DNA of 64,000 nucleotides from Tenacibaculum aiptasiae (GCF_008806755.1 NZ_WAAU01000031.1:1-64000), one strand, 5' to 3'. Counted from the stretch's first letter, positions 8,896-17,652 are shown. Numbers and translations: made by a program. Notes: generated by a model from the sequence alone, not told the origin.

Positions 8896-9456
8896 ATGAA
8901 GAACCAAATTAAACCACTTATTATCGCTTTAATGTCAGTGCTATTTATTCAATGCGGAAATAGTAAATATGATATTTCAAAAGGTAAAGTAGGTAAGTTA
9001 ACAACTAAAACTACAATGCAGGAAGTTGAGAAAATTTTTGAAAATGATTCTGTAGTAAAAGTATTGAGTGAAGGAGCAAAGGGAAATAATATGTTTAATG
9101 AAGATGATAAGTATATGATTTATGAAAAAGGTGGGAAACATTTATTAACTATAATTCCTCAAGAACAATTAGATTCAACTTCAACAATAAAAAGTATTGA
9201 GTTTTTTGATAGTAGATTTAAAACAAAATCAGGTTTAAATATTAGTTCAACTTTTCAAGAAATAAATGCTAATAATACTGTGAATAAGGTAGAATCATCC
9301 TTTTCTTCAGCAACGTTGTTTATAGACGATTTAAACGCGACAATCGCTATAGATAAAGAAGATTTAGGTTTAAAAGAATTTAGTACACAAAGAGTAACAA
9401 AAGAACAAATACCAGATTTAGCAAAAATAAAATCATTTACAATTTGGTTTAATTAA
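8896..9456 (+). CDS. Lipoprotein of unknown function
   Basis: A 186-residue protein with an N-terminal lipoprotein signal ending at Cys20 (LFIQCGNS). The mature part contains TTMQEVEKIFENDSVVK, a helix resembling those in small outer-membrane or periplasmic alpha/beta proteins, then beta-rich segments. I do not recognise a domain. It follows the HerA-like gene by 43 bases on the same strand and has its own terminator, so it may be the last gene of that transcript. The position of the cysteine and the lack of other membrane segments support an envelope lipoprotein. Confidence 0.75.
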   Translation: MKNQIKPLIIALMSVLFIQCGNSKYDISKGKVGKLTTKTTMQEVEKIFENDSVVKVLSEGAKGNNMFNEDDKYMIYEKGGKHLLTIIPQEQLDSTSTIKSIEFFDSRFKTKSGLNISSTFQEINANNTVNKVESSFSSATLFIDDLNATIAIDKEDLGLKEFSTQRVTKEQIPDLAKIKSFTIWFN

Positions 9457-9463
9457 AAAACAG

Positions 9464-9492
9464 AAATCGGAACAATTAGTTTCGATTTTTTT
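9464..9492 (+). terminator. Terminator after the 8.9-kb lipoprotein gene
   Basis: AAATCGGAAC at 9464-9473 pairs with GTTTCGATTT at 9479-9488 (one G-U), followed by further T residues. Confidence 0.7.
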
Positions 9493-9503
9493 ATTTTTAT
9501 AAA

Positions 9504-9872
9504 ATGAATAAAAAATACACGATTCAAAAAAGTCCATTTGTAGTACCAACAACAGATGGTAAATTGATAGAAGAACATTTCGGTAACGCTTCTAATCAAA
9601 ATTCAAAAGTAAGCATAGCACATATGATTGCGCCTCCTGGATGGAGTGAGCCTTTTCAAACACCAGAATTTGAAGAGTATACATATGTAATAAAAGGAAA
9701 GAAACAATTTAATATAGATGGAGACATTATTGTGTTAAGCGAAGGAGAGTCTATAAAAATAGAAAAAAACGTTCGTATTCAATATTCTAATCCTTTTGAA
9801 GAAGCATGTGAATATTTGGCTGTATGTTTACCAGCATTTTCTATTGATTTAGTAAATAGAGAAACTGATTAA
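9504..9872 (+). CDS. Cupin domain protein
   Basis: A 122-residue single-domain cupin. The segment PGWSEPFQTPEFEEYTYVIKGKKQFNIDG matches cupin motif 1, with EFEEYTYV replacing the usual HxH..E metal ligands, and NVRIQYSNP covers motif 2. Because the first histidine pair is missing, metal binding is uncertain. Such small cupins can be isomerases, dioxygenases or small-molecule binding proteins; no substrate can be assigned. Its end overlaps by four bases the end of the convergent response regulator gene. Confidence 0.78.
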   Translation: MNKKYTIQKSPFVVPTTDGKLIEEHFGNASNQNSKVSIAHMIAPPGWSEPFQTPEFEEYTYVIKGKKQFNIDGDIIVLSEGESIKIEKNVRIQYSNPFEEACEYLAVCLPAFSIDLVNRETD

Positions 9873-10510
9873 AACTGATATTTTTTATCTATAGCATATT
9901 TTACTAATTCATTACCGCCTTTTAAATTAAGTTTACGGATCATATTTTTTCTATGGGTATCAACAGTAGTTTTAGCTATAAATAATGCTTCAGCGATCTC
10001 CTTAGAGGTATTTCCATTGGCGATTAGTTGTAATATTTCCTTTTCTCTATTTGATAAAACAATTTTTTCAGATTTACCTATGGTAACATTCTCATTTATG
10101 TAGTCGTTCATAAAATTGAAAGCTACATTAGGATCGAAAAAAGTTTCACCGTTAGCTACAGTAACAATAGCTTTAGAAAGCATTTTAATTCCAGAATTTT
10201 TAAGTAAATATCCAGAAGCGCCTGAATCTAACATTTGTTTGATAGCTTCTGGTTGATCAAACATAGTTAAAGCCAATACTTTGATATGAGGAAACTGTTT
10301 TTTTATACGTTTGGTTGCTTCTATACCATCCATTCTAGGCATACGAATATCTGTAATAACAAGCTTGGGTTGTTTTAAGCTAACTAGTTTCACAAGGTCC
10401 TCACCGTTATTTACTGTGCCAATAATGTTTATATCATCATCGTATTCAAAAAAAGACTTTACACCATCAATCAGCATTTGATGGTCTTCTGCCATAGCTA
10501 TAGTAATCAT
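9869..10510 (-). CDS. LuxR/NarL-type response regulator
   Basis: A 213-residue transcription factor with an N-terminal receiver domain and a C-terminal LuxR helix-turn-helix. The acidic pocket is AEDH near the start, the phospho-acceptor is Asp54 (VITDIRMPRMDG) and the switch lysine is in LLKNSG. The DNA-binding region is LSNREKEILQLIANGNTSKEIAEAL..KTTVDTHRKNMIRKL. It is the last gene of a minus-strand operon headed by an unknown gene and the cognate TPR histidine kinase, with a membrane protein between kinase and regulator. The pair is expected to sense an unknown cue and regulate transcription. Confidence 0.93.
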   Translation of the reverse strand: MITIAMAEDHQMLIDGVKSFFEYDDDINIIGTVNNGEDLVKLVSLKQPKLVITDIRMPRMDGIEATKRIKKQFPHIKVLALTMFDQPEAIKQMLDSGASGYLLKNSGIKMLSKAIVTVANGETFFDPNVAFNFMNDYINENVTIGKSEKIVLSNREKEILQLIANGNTSKEIAEALFIAKTTVDTHRKNMIRKLNLKGGNELVKYAIDKKYQF

Positions 10511-10512
10511 AT

Positions 10513-11127
10513 TTATTGGGTAGTATTTTGTTTCTTCTTTTTAAAATGAGCTAATCGTTGTTTTAATCTTAAGATTCCTTCTATTTTTTGTGCTATTTCT
10601 TCAATTGTATTTTGTGTTTCATCAATGATTTCATCCAACTCTTTATCAACTTGTATTTTATGTTCATTTAGCTCTGTATGAACTCCTTTTAATTTGGCTT
10701 CTGCAATACGCAAACGTTGTTTAATGTTTTTTGATCTATTGATCTTTTTAGGAGAAACAATTCCAAAAGCATATAAGAAGTAAAAAAGAATAGCAATAAA
10801 AAAACAACTTGCAATTATCAACATCGCTAAAACAGCAATAGCAATATCGCTGGTTCCTTTATCGAATTCTTCTCCTGCATCATTGAAATAAGCTTCTTTG
10901 CAATGATTTTCACCATCAATAGGGTAAAAGGTGAAATTTATAATGTTCCTTAGAATTTTCCATTTTAAAGGAACTTTATCAGGAAGGTAATATCGTTCAG
11001 TATAATATCCTACTCTGGAGGAAATTGTATTATCTGGATTGCCGCCGGTAAGTACGTTACCAAGTTGGTCAATGGATATTAAAAAGTTAACAAAAAAGTT
11101 CATTTTAGTAAGTTTGGTGTTTACCAA
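10513..11127 (-). CDS. Membrane protein with phage-like N-terminal module and coiled-coil tail
   Basis: The 204-residue protein has three parts. Residues about 10-90 contain LISIDQLGNVLTGGNPDNTISSR-type sequence and a later ENHCKEAYF, which resemble the compact conserved protein often found in phages and prophages (pattern DQL.N...GG.PD.TIS.R and GHC.KS). One long hydrophobic helix lies at about 95-122 (IAIAVLAMLIIASCFFIAILFY). The C-terminal 80 residues are charged heptad-like coiled coil. It sits between the kinase and response-regulator genes with 2 bases to the latter. It may be an accessory sensor or regulator of the two-component pair; this is inference from position only. Confidence 0.7.
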   Translation of the reverse strand: MVNTKLTKMNFFVNFLISIDQLGNVLTGGNPDNTISSRVGYYTERYYLPDKVPLKWKILRNIINFTFYPIDGENHCKEAYFNDAGEEFDKGTSDIAIAVLAMLIIASCFFIAILFYFLYAFGIVSPKKINRSKNIKQRLRIAEAKLKGVHTELNEHKIQVDKELDEIIDETQNTIEEIAQKIEGILRLKQRLAHFKKKKQNTTQ

Positions 11128-11164
11128 AGATACTAAACTAATATCTTGTTTATTATACTTATAA

Positions 11165-12850
11165 TTAGGTATTTATTATAGGGATATCTATAATTATAGA
11201 AGTTCCTTTATTTATGGTTGAATCAATTTCAAAAGTACCTTTTAAGTGTTTTATTCTGGTTTGAATAGAGTTGAGGCCCATTCCATTTTTAAGTTCGATA
11301 GTACTCATATTAAAACCTTGACCATTGTCTTCAATAATAATATTTAGATTACTATCAAATTGAGAAATATTAATAGTAGCATGAGTGGCATTGGCATGTT
11401 TAATAATATTGGTGGTGAGTTCTTGTACTATTCTAAAAACAACTATTTCTAAACTATTTTCCATAGGCTTATCCAAACCAAAATCTAATACTTCAATAGT
11501 TATTTTATTAGCATCAGATATTTTTTCAGCCATCATTTTTACTGCAACTAGTAAACCTTTGTTAGCAATAACTCCAGCATTTTTAGCATGAGCAATATTT
11601 CGAACTTTTAAGTAAGTTTCATCTATTAGTTTTTCGGTTTTTGCATAAAGTTCATCTTGGTTGAAATGTTCTTTTTCTCTATTTAATTTTAAATTTTCAA
11701 AGTGTAATTTCAAAGTAGCTAATACACTACCAATATTGTCATGAAGATCTTCTGCAATACGAACACGTTCTTTTTCTTGTCCATCTATCATAGCATTGAT
11801 AGTATTAATTTCTTGCTCCTTTAATAAAGTAAGATTTTTCTGTTTTTCGAGCTCTTTTTGTTGCTCAGCTAACAAACGCTTTTTTTTGGAATTTTTAAGG
11901 TTGAGGTATGTAATGATACCACCAAACAGAACAAAAATGGCTCCTATTAAAAGAATTAGTTTGTCTTGTTTTCTTTTTGCTTTTAACTCAATGTTTTCTT
12001 TTTCTTTTTCAGCGGTTTTATATTTTTTATCTAAATCTGATATAGCTATGTTTTGTTGAGTGTTATTCAAACTATCTCTATATGAGTTATATATGGCATA
12101 GTTTTTATAAGCGTTTTCAAAATTATTTATTTCTTTATAACAGTTTGCTAATTTTCCAAATAGAATTTTCTTATATTCTAATTTATAATTCTTTGGCTCA
12201 ATTTTCTCAGCTTTTTTTAGTTGATGTATGGCCTTGTTATAAAGTTTTTTTTGTTGAAGAAAATTAGCATAATTAATGTAGGTAGAGAATAATTGATCTT
12301 TATCTTCTTTAGAATATAAATTCAATGTTTTATCAAAAAATATTTGAGCTGAATCGGGGAATTTTTTAGAATATAAAAGAGCTAGATTAGCATAAGTATT
12401 AGCTTTAGTCTTCTTATTAATGGTTAATCTTAGAACTTTTTTATAATATGAAGAAGATTTTTGAACACTATCTGAGTTAAAATAGTATTGAGCATATCTA
12501 AAAAAGGAAGTTAATATTGCTTGAGAGTCTTTTATTTTTAAAGCATAGTTGTAATAAGAATCTAGGTAAGGTTTTGAATCTACTTGTAAATTATTTTGAG
12601 AATTGGTTAAACTAAATAACTGGATATTACATTTAGCTACATCATCATATAGCTTTAATTCTTGATAAATTTTTTTTGACTTTAAATAGAACTTATAAGC
12701 TTCATAATTTTTATTAATTTTATAAGAATATTGAGCTTTTTCAAAATAATAATTAGCAGAATCTAAATACTTGTTTTGTGAATAAGAAAAACCACAAATC
12801 ATTAAAAAAATGATTTGTAGTCTTGATTTTTTTATACTTATACTTAACAT
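11165..12850 (-). CDS. TPR-containing sensor histidine kinase (HisKA_3 type)
   Basis: A 561-residue kinase with a signal peptide (about 1-25), a periplasmic domain of tetratricopeptide-like helix pairs (about 30-260), one membrane helix near 298-318 (ILLIGAIFVLFGGIITYL), a coiled coil, the phospho-acceptor H370 in AEDLHDNIGSVLATLK, and an ATPase domain with VQELTTNIIKHA, EDNGQGF and NGMGLNSI. This architecture is typical of Bacteroidota NarX-like kinases. ATG 12850 directly follows the stop of the upstream gene; an alternative TTG start 15 bases earlier would overlap that gene. GAAGGA lies 8 bases before the ATG. The cognate regulator is the LuxR-type gene two places downstream. Confidence 0.92.
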   Translation of the reverse strand: MLSISIKKSRLQIIFLMICGFSYSQNKYLDSANYYFEKAQYSYKINKNYEAYKFYLKSKKIYQELKLYDDVAKCNIQLFSLTNSQNNLQVDSKPYLDSYYNYALKIKDSQAILTSFFRYAQYYFNSDSVQKSSSYYKKVLRLTINKKTKANTYANLALLYSKKFPDSAQIFFDKTLNLYSKEDKDQLFSTYINYANFLQQKKLYNKAIHQLKKAEKIEPKNYKLEYKKILFGKLANCYKEINNFENAYKNYAIYNSYRDSLNNTQQNIAISDLDKKYKTAEKEKENIELKAKRKQDKLILLIGAIFVLFGGIITYLNLKNSKKKRLLAEQQKELEKQKNLTLLKEQEINTINAMIDGQEKERVRIAEDLHDNIGSVLATLKLHFENLKLNREKEHFNQDELYAKTEKLIDETYLKVRNIAHAKNAGVIANKGLLVAVKMMAEKISDANKITIEVLDFGLDKPMENSLEIVVFRIVQELTTNIIKHANATHATINISQFDSNLNIIIEDNGQGFNMSTIELKNGMGLNSIQTRIKHLKGTFEIDSTINKGTSIIIDIPIINT

Positions 12851-12851
12851 T

Positions 12852-13313
12852 TTAAGGTCCTTCAATAATTATTCCACCTTCTTTTTGGGCTGGAGCAGGT
12901 GGTGAAAAGAACATACTTTTCCATCTACTTTTCCATTTTGTTGAAAATCTATTATCATTATAAATATTAATTGTTATTTTTTCTAAATCTGATGGTAGTC
13001 TGACGTTGTCTAAAGCTGGTAATTCACTTTCCTTAAATATAATATCTAGAATCATGTTTTTTCCAGCATTTCGAGCTGTATGTGGTGTTCTGTCGGATAT
13101 CATAATCCAAACTTCCTTATTGATTGAAAATATCTGATAAACTTTAAAATTTGGGTTAGGGATACAGGCCCTAATAATAAAAACCCGTTCATTATTAACT
13201 TTTTGAAAATAACTTTGTTTTACTGCTGGTTCTGCTAATTGTAATTCAAATTTATTAGTATAGAAATCTTTTTCATCTTGATTTATAAATGGTCGGCATT
13301 TAAATTTTTTCAT
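12852..13313 (-). CDS. Conserved protein of unknown function, first gene of the two-component operon
   Basis: A 153-residue soluble-looking protein with no signal peptide or membrane helix. Visible features are an aromatic/basic N-terminus (MKKFKCRPFINQDEKDFY), a hydrophobic core strand EVWIMISDRTPHTARN, and a proline-rich C-terminus (FFSPPAPAQKEGG). I do not recognise a family. Its stop is next to the kinase start, so translation is probably coupled and a role in the same signalling pathway is likely. Confidence 0.65.
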   Translation of the reverse strand: MKKFKCRPFINQDEKDFYTNKFELQLAEPAVKQSYFQKVNNERVFIIRACIPNPNFKVYQIFSINKEVWIMISDRTPHTARNAGKNMILDIIFKESELPALDNVRLPSDLEKITINIYNDNRFSTKWKSRWKSMFFSPPAPAQKEGGIIIEGP

Positions 13314-13418
13314 GATAAATTTTTATTTGGTTAATACTTTTCCAAATTTCAATAAAAAGCAATAGATATAGGTACCTACAATTAGGTATTTTAAACTTTC
13401 TAAATATAGGTAAAACTA

Positions 13419-14105
13419 TTATAAAGTAAAAACAGTCAGTAAGATACCCAACAAAATAGCAGTAAACTTTTGAAAGTTGAATTTGTGATTTTCTGAACTT
13501 TCAAATAAAATAATAGTAGAAATATGAAGAAAAATACCAATAGTTACGGCAATAATTTCAGCGTGATATTTATGTAAAAAAGTAACCTTTTCTGAAACAT
13601 ACATTCCTAAAGGACTCATTAAAGCGAAAAAAACTAAAAACAACGCTACCGTTTTTTTATCATATTTGGCCTTAATTAAAAAAGTAGTAAGTACAATAGC
13701 AATAGGGATTTTATGTATGAAAATAGCCCATAAAAGATTGTGTTGGTGATCACCATGATCATGAATAGGTAAACCTTCCGTAAAAGCATGAATACTTAAA
13801 CTAACAAAAAGTAACCAAGGAAATTGGTTTTTCTCAGAGTGAATATGTACATGTCCATGTTCTGCTCCTTTTGAAAAAGATTCTAAAATAGACTGTATAA
13901 GAATTCCCAGAATTATAAGAATACCAATTTTTTTTGAATCCGAAGTTTCTATATACACTTCTGGTATCAAATGAAGTATGGTAACTGATAATAGGTAAGC
14001 ACCACTAAAGGCTAGTAGTAAACGAACAAATTTTGTGTTTGGCTTTAAATACAATACAATTAAAGCTCCTATTAATACAGATATTATAAGAATCAAAGAA
14101 CTCAT
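13419..14105 (-). CDS. ZIP family metal transporter
   Basis: A 228-residue, roughly eight-helix membrane protein. The family helices with SIHAFTEGLPI and FIHKIPIAIVL provide the intramembrane histidine/glutamate metal sites, and two histidine-rich loops (EHGHVHIH and HDHGDHQH) fit zinc or iron binding in the cytoplasmic or periplasmic loop. ZIP proteins import divalent metals down a gradient. The start overlaps the 3' end of the methyltransferase gene by four bases, so these two form one transcript; there is no visible link in function. Confidence 0.88.
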   Translation of the reverse strand: MSSLILIISVLIGALIVLYLKPNTKFVRLLLAFSGAYLLSVTILHLIPEVYIETSDSKKIGILIILGILIQSILESFSKGAEHGHVHIHSEKNQFPWLLFVSLSIHAFTEGLPIHDHGDHQHNLLWAIFIHKIPIAIVLTTFLIKAKYDKKTVALFLVFFALMSPLGMYVSEKVTFLHKYHAEIIAVTIGIFLHISTIILFESSENHKFNFQKFTAILLGILLTVFTL

Positions 14106-14827
14106 TCAGCAACTAAAATTAATCTATCAGAAGTGGTAGGATTAAACTTATTTAAACTATAATCACCAAATACATGTTTTATTTTCAACCCAGCTTTTTC
14201 AAAATATGATTGCATTTTGTCTAAAGTTAAAAATTTTACCTGTTCAGTATAAGAATGCTGTTTATCATTGTCAGAAAAAGAAATATGTTTTAATATAAAA
14301 CCATCTTTAATTTCCTTTTTTATATTGAATTCAATACCATCTATAGTTTTAGTTTCTTCTTTAACTAAAGAACTTTTTACTTTCTGAACATTTAAAAAGT
14401 CAAGAACTAGTACACCCTTTTCTTTTAAACCATTTTTTAAACTTTTTAAAATAGTGATGTCCTCGTTATCGTCATCAAAATAACCAAAGCTTGTAAATAG
14501 GTTAAAAACAGCATCGTACTTGTTTTCTAAAGGAGTACGCATATCCCAAACCTCAAAATGAAGAGTGTCGTTTTCAAATTGTTTGGCGTGTTTTATACTA
14601 TTGCTACTTAAATCACCACCAGTAACTTTATATCCTAAAGAATTTAAATAAACCGAATGACGTCCTTTTCCACAAGGTAAATCAGCTATATGGCTTGATT
14701 TAGGCAAGTTTAAAAAAGAGGTAATATTTCGCATAAAGAATTGAGCATCGGCATCATTTCTATGCTTGTATAATATATGGTAGTATGGTGTATCGAACCA
14801 AGAAGTAAACCAGTCTGTTGTATTCAT
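14102..14827 (-). CDS. Class I SAM-dependent methyltransferase
   Basis: A 241-residue methyltransferase. The SAM-binding motif I is HIADLPCGKGRHSVYLNSLGY with an acidic end at GGDLS; motif II is YDAVFNLFTSFGYFDD, and LVLDFLNVQKVK follows. The N-terminal WFTSWFDTPYYHILYKHRN is a characteristic opening of a family found next to many Bacteroidota housekeeping genes. The substrate is unknown. A TATTTTTG -7 box precedes the start on this strand. Confidence 0.85.
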   Translation of the reverse strand: MNTTDWFTSWFDTPYYHILYKHRNDADAQFFMRNITSFLNLPKSSHIADLPCGKGRHSVYLNSLGYKVTGGDLSSNSIKHAKQFENDTLHFEVWDMRTPLENKYDAVFNLFTSFGYFDDDNEDITILKSLKNGLKEKGVLVLDFLNVQKVKSSLVKEETKTIDGIEFNIKKEIKDGFILKHISFSDNDKQHSYTEQVKFLTLDKMQSYFEKAGLKIKHVFGDYSLNKFNPTTSDRLILVAE

Positions 14828-14841
14828 AACTATAAGGTCTG

Positions 14842-14849
14842 CAAAAATA
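14842..14849 (-). promoter_or_regulatory. -7 box of the methyltransferase/ZIP transcript
   Basis: The minus strand reads TATTTTTG (TAnnTTTG), 14 bases before the methyltransferase start at 14827. Confidence 0.45.
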
Positions 14850-14910
14850 CATAAATCTTACGTTTTTTATCATGAAAAAAAAAAGATTCTCGCTAAGAGA
14901 AAATTAACTG

Positions 14911-14918
14911 TATTTTTG
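14911..14918 (+). promoter_or_regulatory. -7 box of the THUMP methyltransferase gene
   Basis: TATTTTTG matches TAnnTTTG 20 bases before the ATG at 14939. It is divergent from the methyltransferase promoter 60 bases away. Confidence 0.5.
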
Positions 14919-14938
14919 CATTGAAATTTTACATTTAG

Positions 14939-16111
14939 ATGGAGAACGATTTTAAAATGACAGCCATAACAATGGCTGGTTTAGAAGGAGTATTAGCAGA
15001 TGAGTTAAGGCAACTTGGAGCTCAAGATGTTAAAGAAGGAATACGTAGTGTTTCCTTTAGAGGAGATAAAGGATTTATGTACAAAGCAAATATTGCTTTA
15101 CGTACTGCAATTCGTATTTTAAAACCAATAAAGAGAAGTAAAATTTTTGATGAAGAAGATTTATATGAAGCAATTCAACGTGTAAAGTGGGAACGTTTTT
15201 TAGATGTAGAAGGAACTTTCGCTATTGGAGCTGTTGTAAATTCTAGAAACTTCACAACAAATTCACACTATATCAGTTTAAAATCTAAAGATGCCATTGC
15301 AGATTATTTTATGCATAAGTATAATAAACGTCCGAATGTAGATTTAAAATATCCTGATGTTAAGGTTCATATTCACATTCACAAGGAATGGTTGACTATT
15401 TCTTTAGATTCTTCGGGAGATTCTTTACATAAAAGAGGATATAGAAGCGCTACGAATATTGCGCCAATTAACGAGGTTTTAGCTGCAGGTTTGGTATTAT
15501 TATCAGGATACAAAGGAGAAGAAAACTTTATAGATCCTATGTGTGGTTCAGGAACTATATTGATTGAAGCGGCTATGATTGCTAATAGGATTCCAGCTAA
15601 TATAAACCGTAAACATTTCGGTTTTGAAAACTGGAGAGATTATGATGAAGATTTATATTTTGTAATTCAAGATTCCTTATTAAAAAAGATAACAAGCTCT
15701 CATTTTAAAATAATGGGATTTGATAAGGCTCCTTCGGCGGTAAATAAAGCAAAACAAAATATTGTTAACGCCAATTTAGAAGAATTCATAGGAGTTCACC
15801 ATGTGAATTTCTTTAACTCTAAAAAAGAAGTATTTGGAAAAACAACAATTTTGTTTAATCCACCTTATGGAGAGCGTTTAAATATTAATGTAGAAGAGTT
15901 TTATAGAAAAATAGGGGATACTCTAAAGCATAGTTATTCTAATTCTACAGCGTGGTTAATTACTTCAGATATTCAAGCATTAAAGCATGTTGGACTTCGT
16001 ACATCTAAAAGAATTCCTATTAAAAATGCCGATTTAGATTGTCGTTTTGTAAAATACGAGTTGTATGAAGGAAGTAAAAAAATGAAAAAACAATTTCAAA
16101 TTGAAGAATAA
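14939..16111 (+). CDS. THUMP-domain RNA guanine-N2 methyltransferase (RlmL-like)
   Basis: A 390-residue enzyme with an N-terminal THUMP RNA-binding domain (about 1-165, starting MTAITMAGLEGVLADELRQLG) and a Rossmann methyltransferase domain. FIDPMCGSGTILIEAA is SAM motif I and NPPYGERL is the N-methyltransferase catalytic motif IV. E. coli RlmL carries the same module for 23S rRNA m2G formation; the second RlmK half is not present here, as in many Bacteroidota. Target position is inferred from the family only. Confidence 0.9.
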   Translation: MENDFKMTAITMAGLEGVLADELRQLGAQDVKEGIRSVSFRGDKGFMYKANIALRTAIRILKPIKRSKIFDEEDLYEAIQRVKWERFLDVEGTFAIGAVVNSRNFTTNSHYISLKSKDAIADYFMHKYNKRPNVDLKYPDVKVHIHIHKEWLTISLDSSGDSLHKRGYRSATNIAPINEVLAAGLVLLSGYKGEENFIDPMCGSGTILIEAAMIANRIPANINRKHFGFENWRDYDEDLYFVIQDSLLKKITSSHFKIMGFDKAPSAVNKAKQNIVNANLEEFIGVHHVNFFNSKKEVFGKTTILFNPPYGERLNINVEEFYRKIGDTLKHSYSNSTAWLITSDIQALKHVGLRTSKRIPIKNADLDCRFVKYELYEGSKKMKKQFQIEE

Positions 16112-16144
16112 AAAAAAGCCGTTGAACATATCAACGGCTTTTTT
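16111..16144. terminator. Bidirectional terminator between THUMP methyltransferase and HAD gene
   Basis: GCCGTTGA at 16118-16125 pairs with TCAACGGC at 16131-16138. Flanking A and T runs extend the stem and give T tracts on both strands. Confidence 0.85.
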
Positions 16145-16151
16145 GTATGTT

Positions 16152-16766
16152 TTATATTTTTATGTGTTGTTCTATTTCTTTCAAATTAGTTATTTCATAA
16201 TCCTTTAAACTAGAGCTATGACGATTAACCTTTAAATAATTCCAATTCATTTTTTTTGCACCGAGAATATCTGATTTAAAAGAATCTCCAATCATTAATA
16301 TTTCATTAGGAGTATTATTTGTTAATTTTTCTATTTCATTAAAAATAAAACGATCAGGCTTTAAATAACCTATATCACAAGAAAAAAGCATTTCTTCAAA
16401 ATAAGAGTCTAAATTATATTCGTAAAAAGGATGTTTGTATGGTGAAGCCAAGTTTGAAATTAAGAAAATTCGAAAATTTTGTTTTAAACTTTCAAGCACA
16501 TCAAAAACTTCTTCATATACAATAACAGAATTTAATTCCTCTTCTAAACTAGCTATGTTTTTATTATATAATTGATTGAATTCTATTGGTAAGACACTTT
16601 TTAATTGATTAATATCCTTAGTCATTACAAGTTTAAGATATGATGAAAAATCTATATCAAAACCATTTTTAGAAATTTTAAATAATTTCAAAAAGAAATG
16701 ATTCGGTTTCTTGATTTCAATTAATGTATTATATAAATCGAAAACCATTGTTTTTATAGTATTCAT
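16152..16766 (-). CDS. HAD superfamily hydrolase
   Basis: A 204-residue haloacid-dehalogenase-fold phosphatase-like protein. Motif I is VFDLYNTL (nucleophile Asp10, with tyrosine rather than aspartate two places on), motif II is FLISNLAS, the conserved lysine is in YLKPDRFIF, and motif IV is MIGDSFKSDILGAKKMNW. The alpha-helical cap between motifs I and II places it with the YjjG/haloacid-type subclass. ATG 16766 is chosen; a longer form from 16829 would add a hydrophobic leader and start next to the terminator of the upstream gene. Because the +2 aspartate is missing, phosphatase activity is not certain. Confidence 0.83.
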   Translation of the reverse strand: MNTIKTMVFDLYNTLIEIKKPNHFFLKLFKISKNGFDIDFSSYLKLVMTKDINQLKSVLPIEFNQLYNKNIASLEEELNSVIVYEEVFDVLESLKQNFRIFLISNLASPYKHPFYEYNLDSYFEEMLFSCDIGYLKPDRFIFNEIEKLTNNTPNEILMIGDSFKSDILGAKKMNWNYLKVNRHSSSLKDYEITNLKEIEQHIKI

Positions 16767-16832
16767 TTTTAATTTAAGATAAAGAATTAGTGAGCAAGTT
16801 AAAGGAATTAATAACGACGAATATATCATAAA

Positions 16833-16862
16833 AAAACTCGCAATAATTATTGCGAGTTTTTA
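16833..16862 (-). terminator. Terminator after the pentapeptide-repeat gene
   Basis: A perfect 14-bp inverted repeat with no extra loop bases (AAAACTCGCAATAA and its complement) is flanked by A/T runs. Confidence 0.8.
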
Positions 16863-16878
16863 ATTTATGTTTTCTTAA

Positions 16879-17652
16879 TTAATTTTTACTTTTTAACAGA
16901 TGCTTACTAAAGCTTCTTCCATTTATTTTAGTGTATTTAGAGTCAATTTCATAGGCAACTTCCATATTGGTTATATCAAATTGACCATGAACTTTGGTGT
17001 ATTTAATATTTAAATCTTCTTGAAACTTTACATTTCTAAAAGAAACCCCATCATTAAATTCAGAGTACTTAAAAGTAGCACTTTCATTAAAAGTAGAGTT
17101 AGCAAAGCTCACAAATTGCTTAAATTCTGCATATTTGAAAGTAGCTGGTTCGTCAAAAAAAGTGTTTTCAAAAGTTATGTCTCTATCAAATTTCGCATAT
17201 TTAAAAGTAGAGTCGTTATTGAATTTTGTATTGGAAAAATCAGTATTACTTTCAAAGTCAGAGTATTTAAACATTGCTTTTTGTTCAAAAATACAATCTC
17301 TAAAAGTTACAACATCTTCAAAGTTTGCAATAAAAGTATATCCGCTTTTTTCGTGAGGAATATATGCCAATACATCATCAGTAAAAGTACAGTTAACAAA
17401 AGAAACCTTATTAGTAATTTGTTTTTCAATGGTGTTAGAACCACCGTTATTCCACCAACGTTTTCTTTTAGGTAATTTAGGTAACGCTTCATTCATAAAA
17501 GTAAAGTCTAAAACACCTGTAATAGTTGCGTTTGAAATATTAACTGCTTTACCATTTTTTACATCTCTAATAATATCTGAAGCATTTACTTTTGTTTGAG
17601 CAAAACTTGTTAAGCAAAATAGAAAAGCGGCTAACGTTATTATATTTTTCAT
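16879..17652 (-). CDS. Secreted pentapeptide-repeat protein
   Basis: A 257-residue exported protein with a signal peptide of about 19 residues (MKNIITLAAFLFCLTSFAQ). From about residue 110 to 240 it has a strict period: pairs such as ATFKYAEF then VSFANSTF recur about every 20 residues, with an aromatic residue at every fifth place. This is the pattern of a right-handed quadrilateral beta-helix with phenylalanine at the core position instead of the more common leucine. The N-terminal part has a TFMNEALPKLP segment and a basic KRKRWWNNGG loop. Function is unknown; scaffold or surface protein is a fair guess. Confidence 0.85.
   Translation of the reverse strand: MKNIITLAAFLFCLTSFAQTKVNASDIIRDVKNGKAVNISNATITGVLDFTFMNEALPKLPKRKRWWNNGGSNTIEKQITNKVSFVNCTFTDDVLAYIPHEKSGYTFIANFEDVVTFRDCIFEQKAMFKYSDFESNTDFSNTKFNNDSTFKYAKFDRDITFENTFFDEPATFKYAEFKQFVSFANSTFNESATFKYSEFNDGVSFRNVKFQEDLNIKYTKVHGQFDITNMEVAYEIDSKYTKINGRSFSKHLLKSKN

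Noticed and set aside
16767..16829. Hydrophobic N-terminal extension of the HAD protein
   Set aside because: HAD enzymes of this type begin just before the VFDLYNT motif; the extension abuts the upstream terminator and is probably untranslated.
17020..17475. 151-codon open frame antisense to the pentapeptide gene
   Set aside because: It mirrors the repeat periodicity of the real gene on the opposite strand and has no start context or homology.
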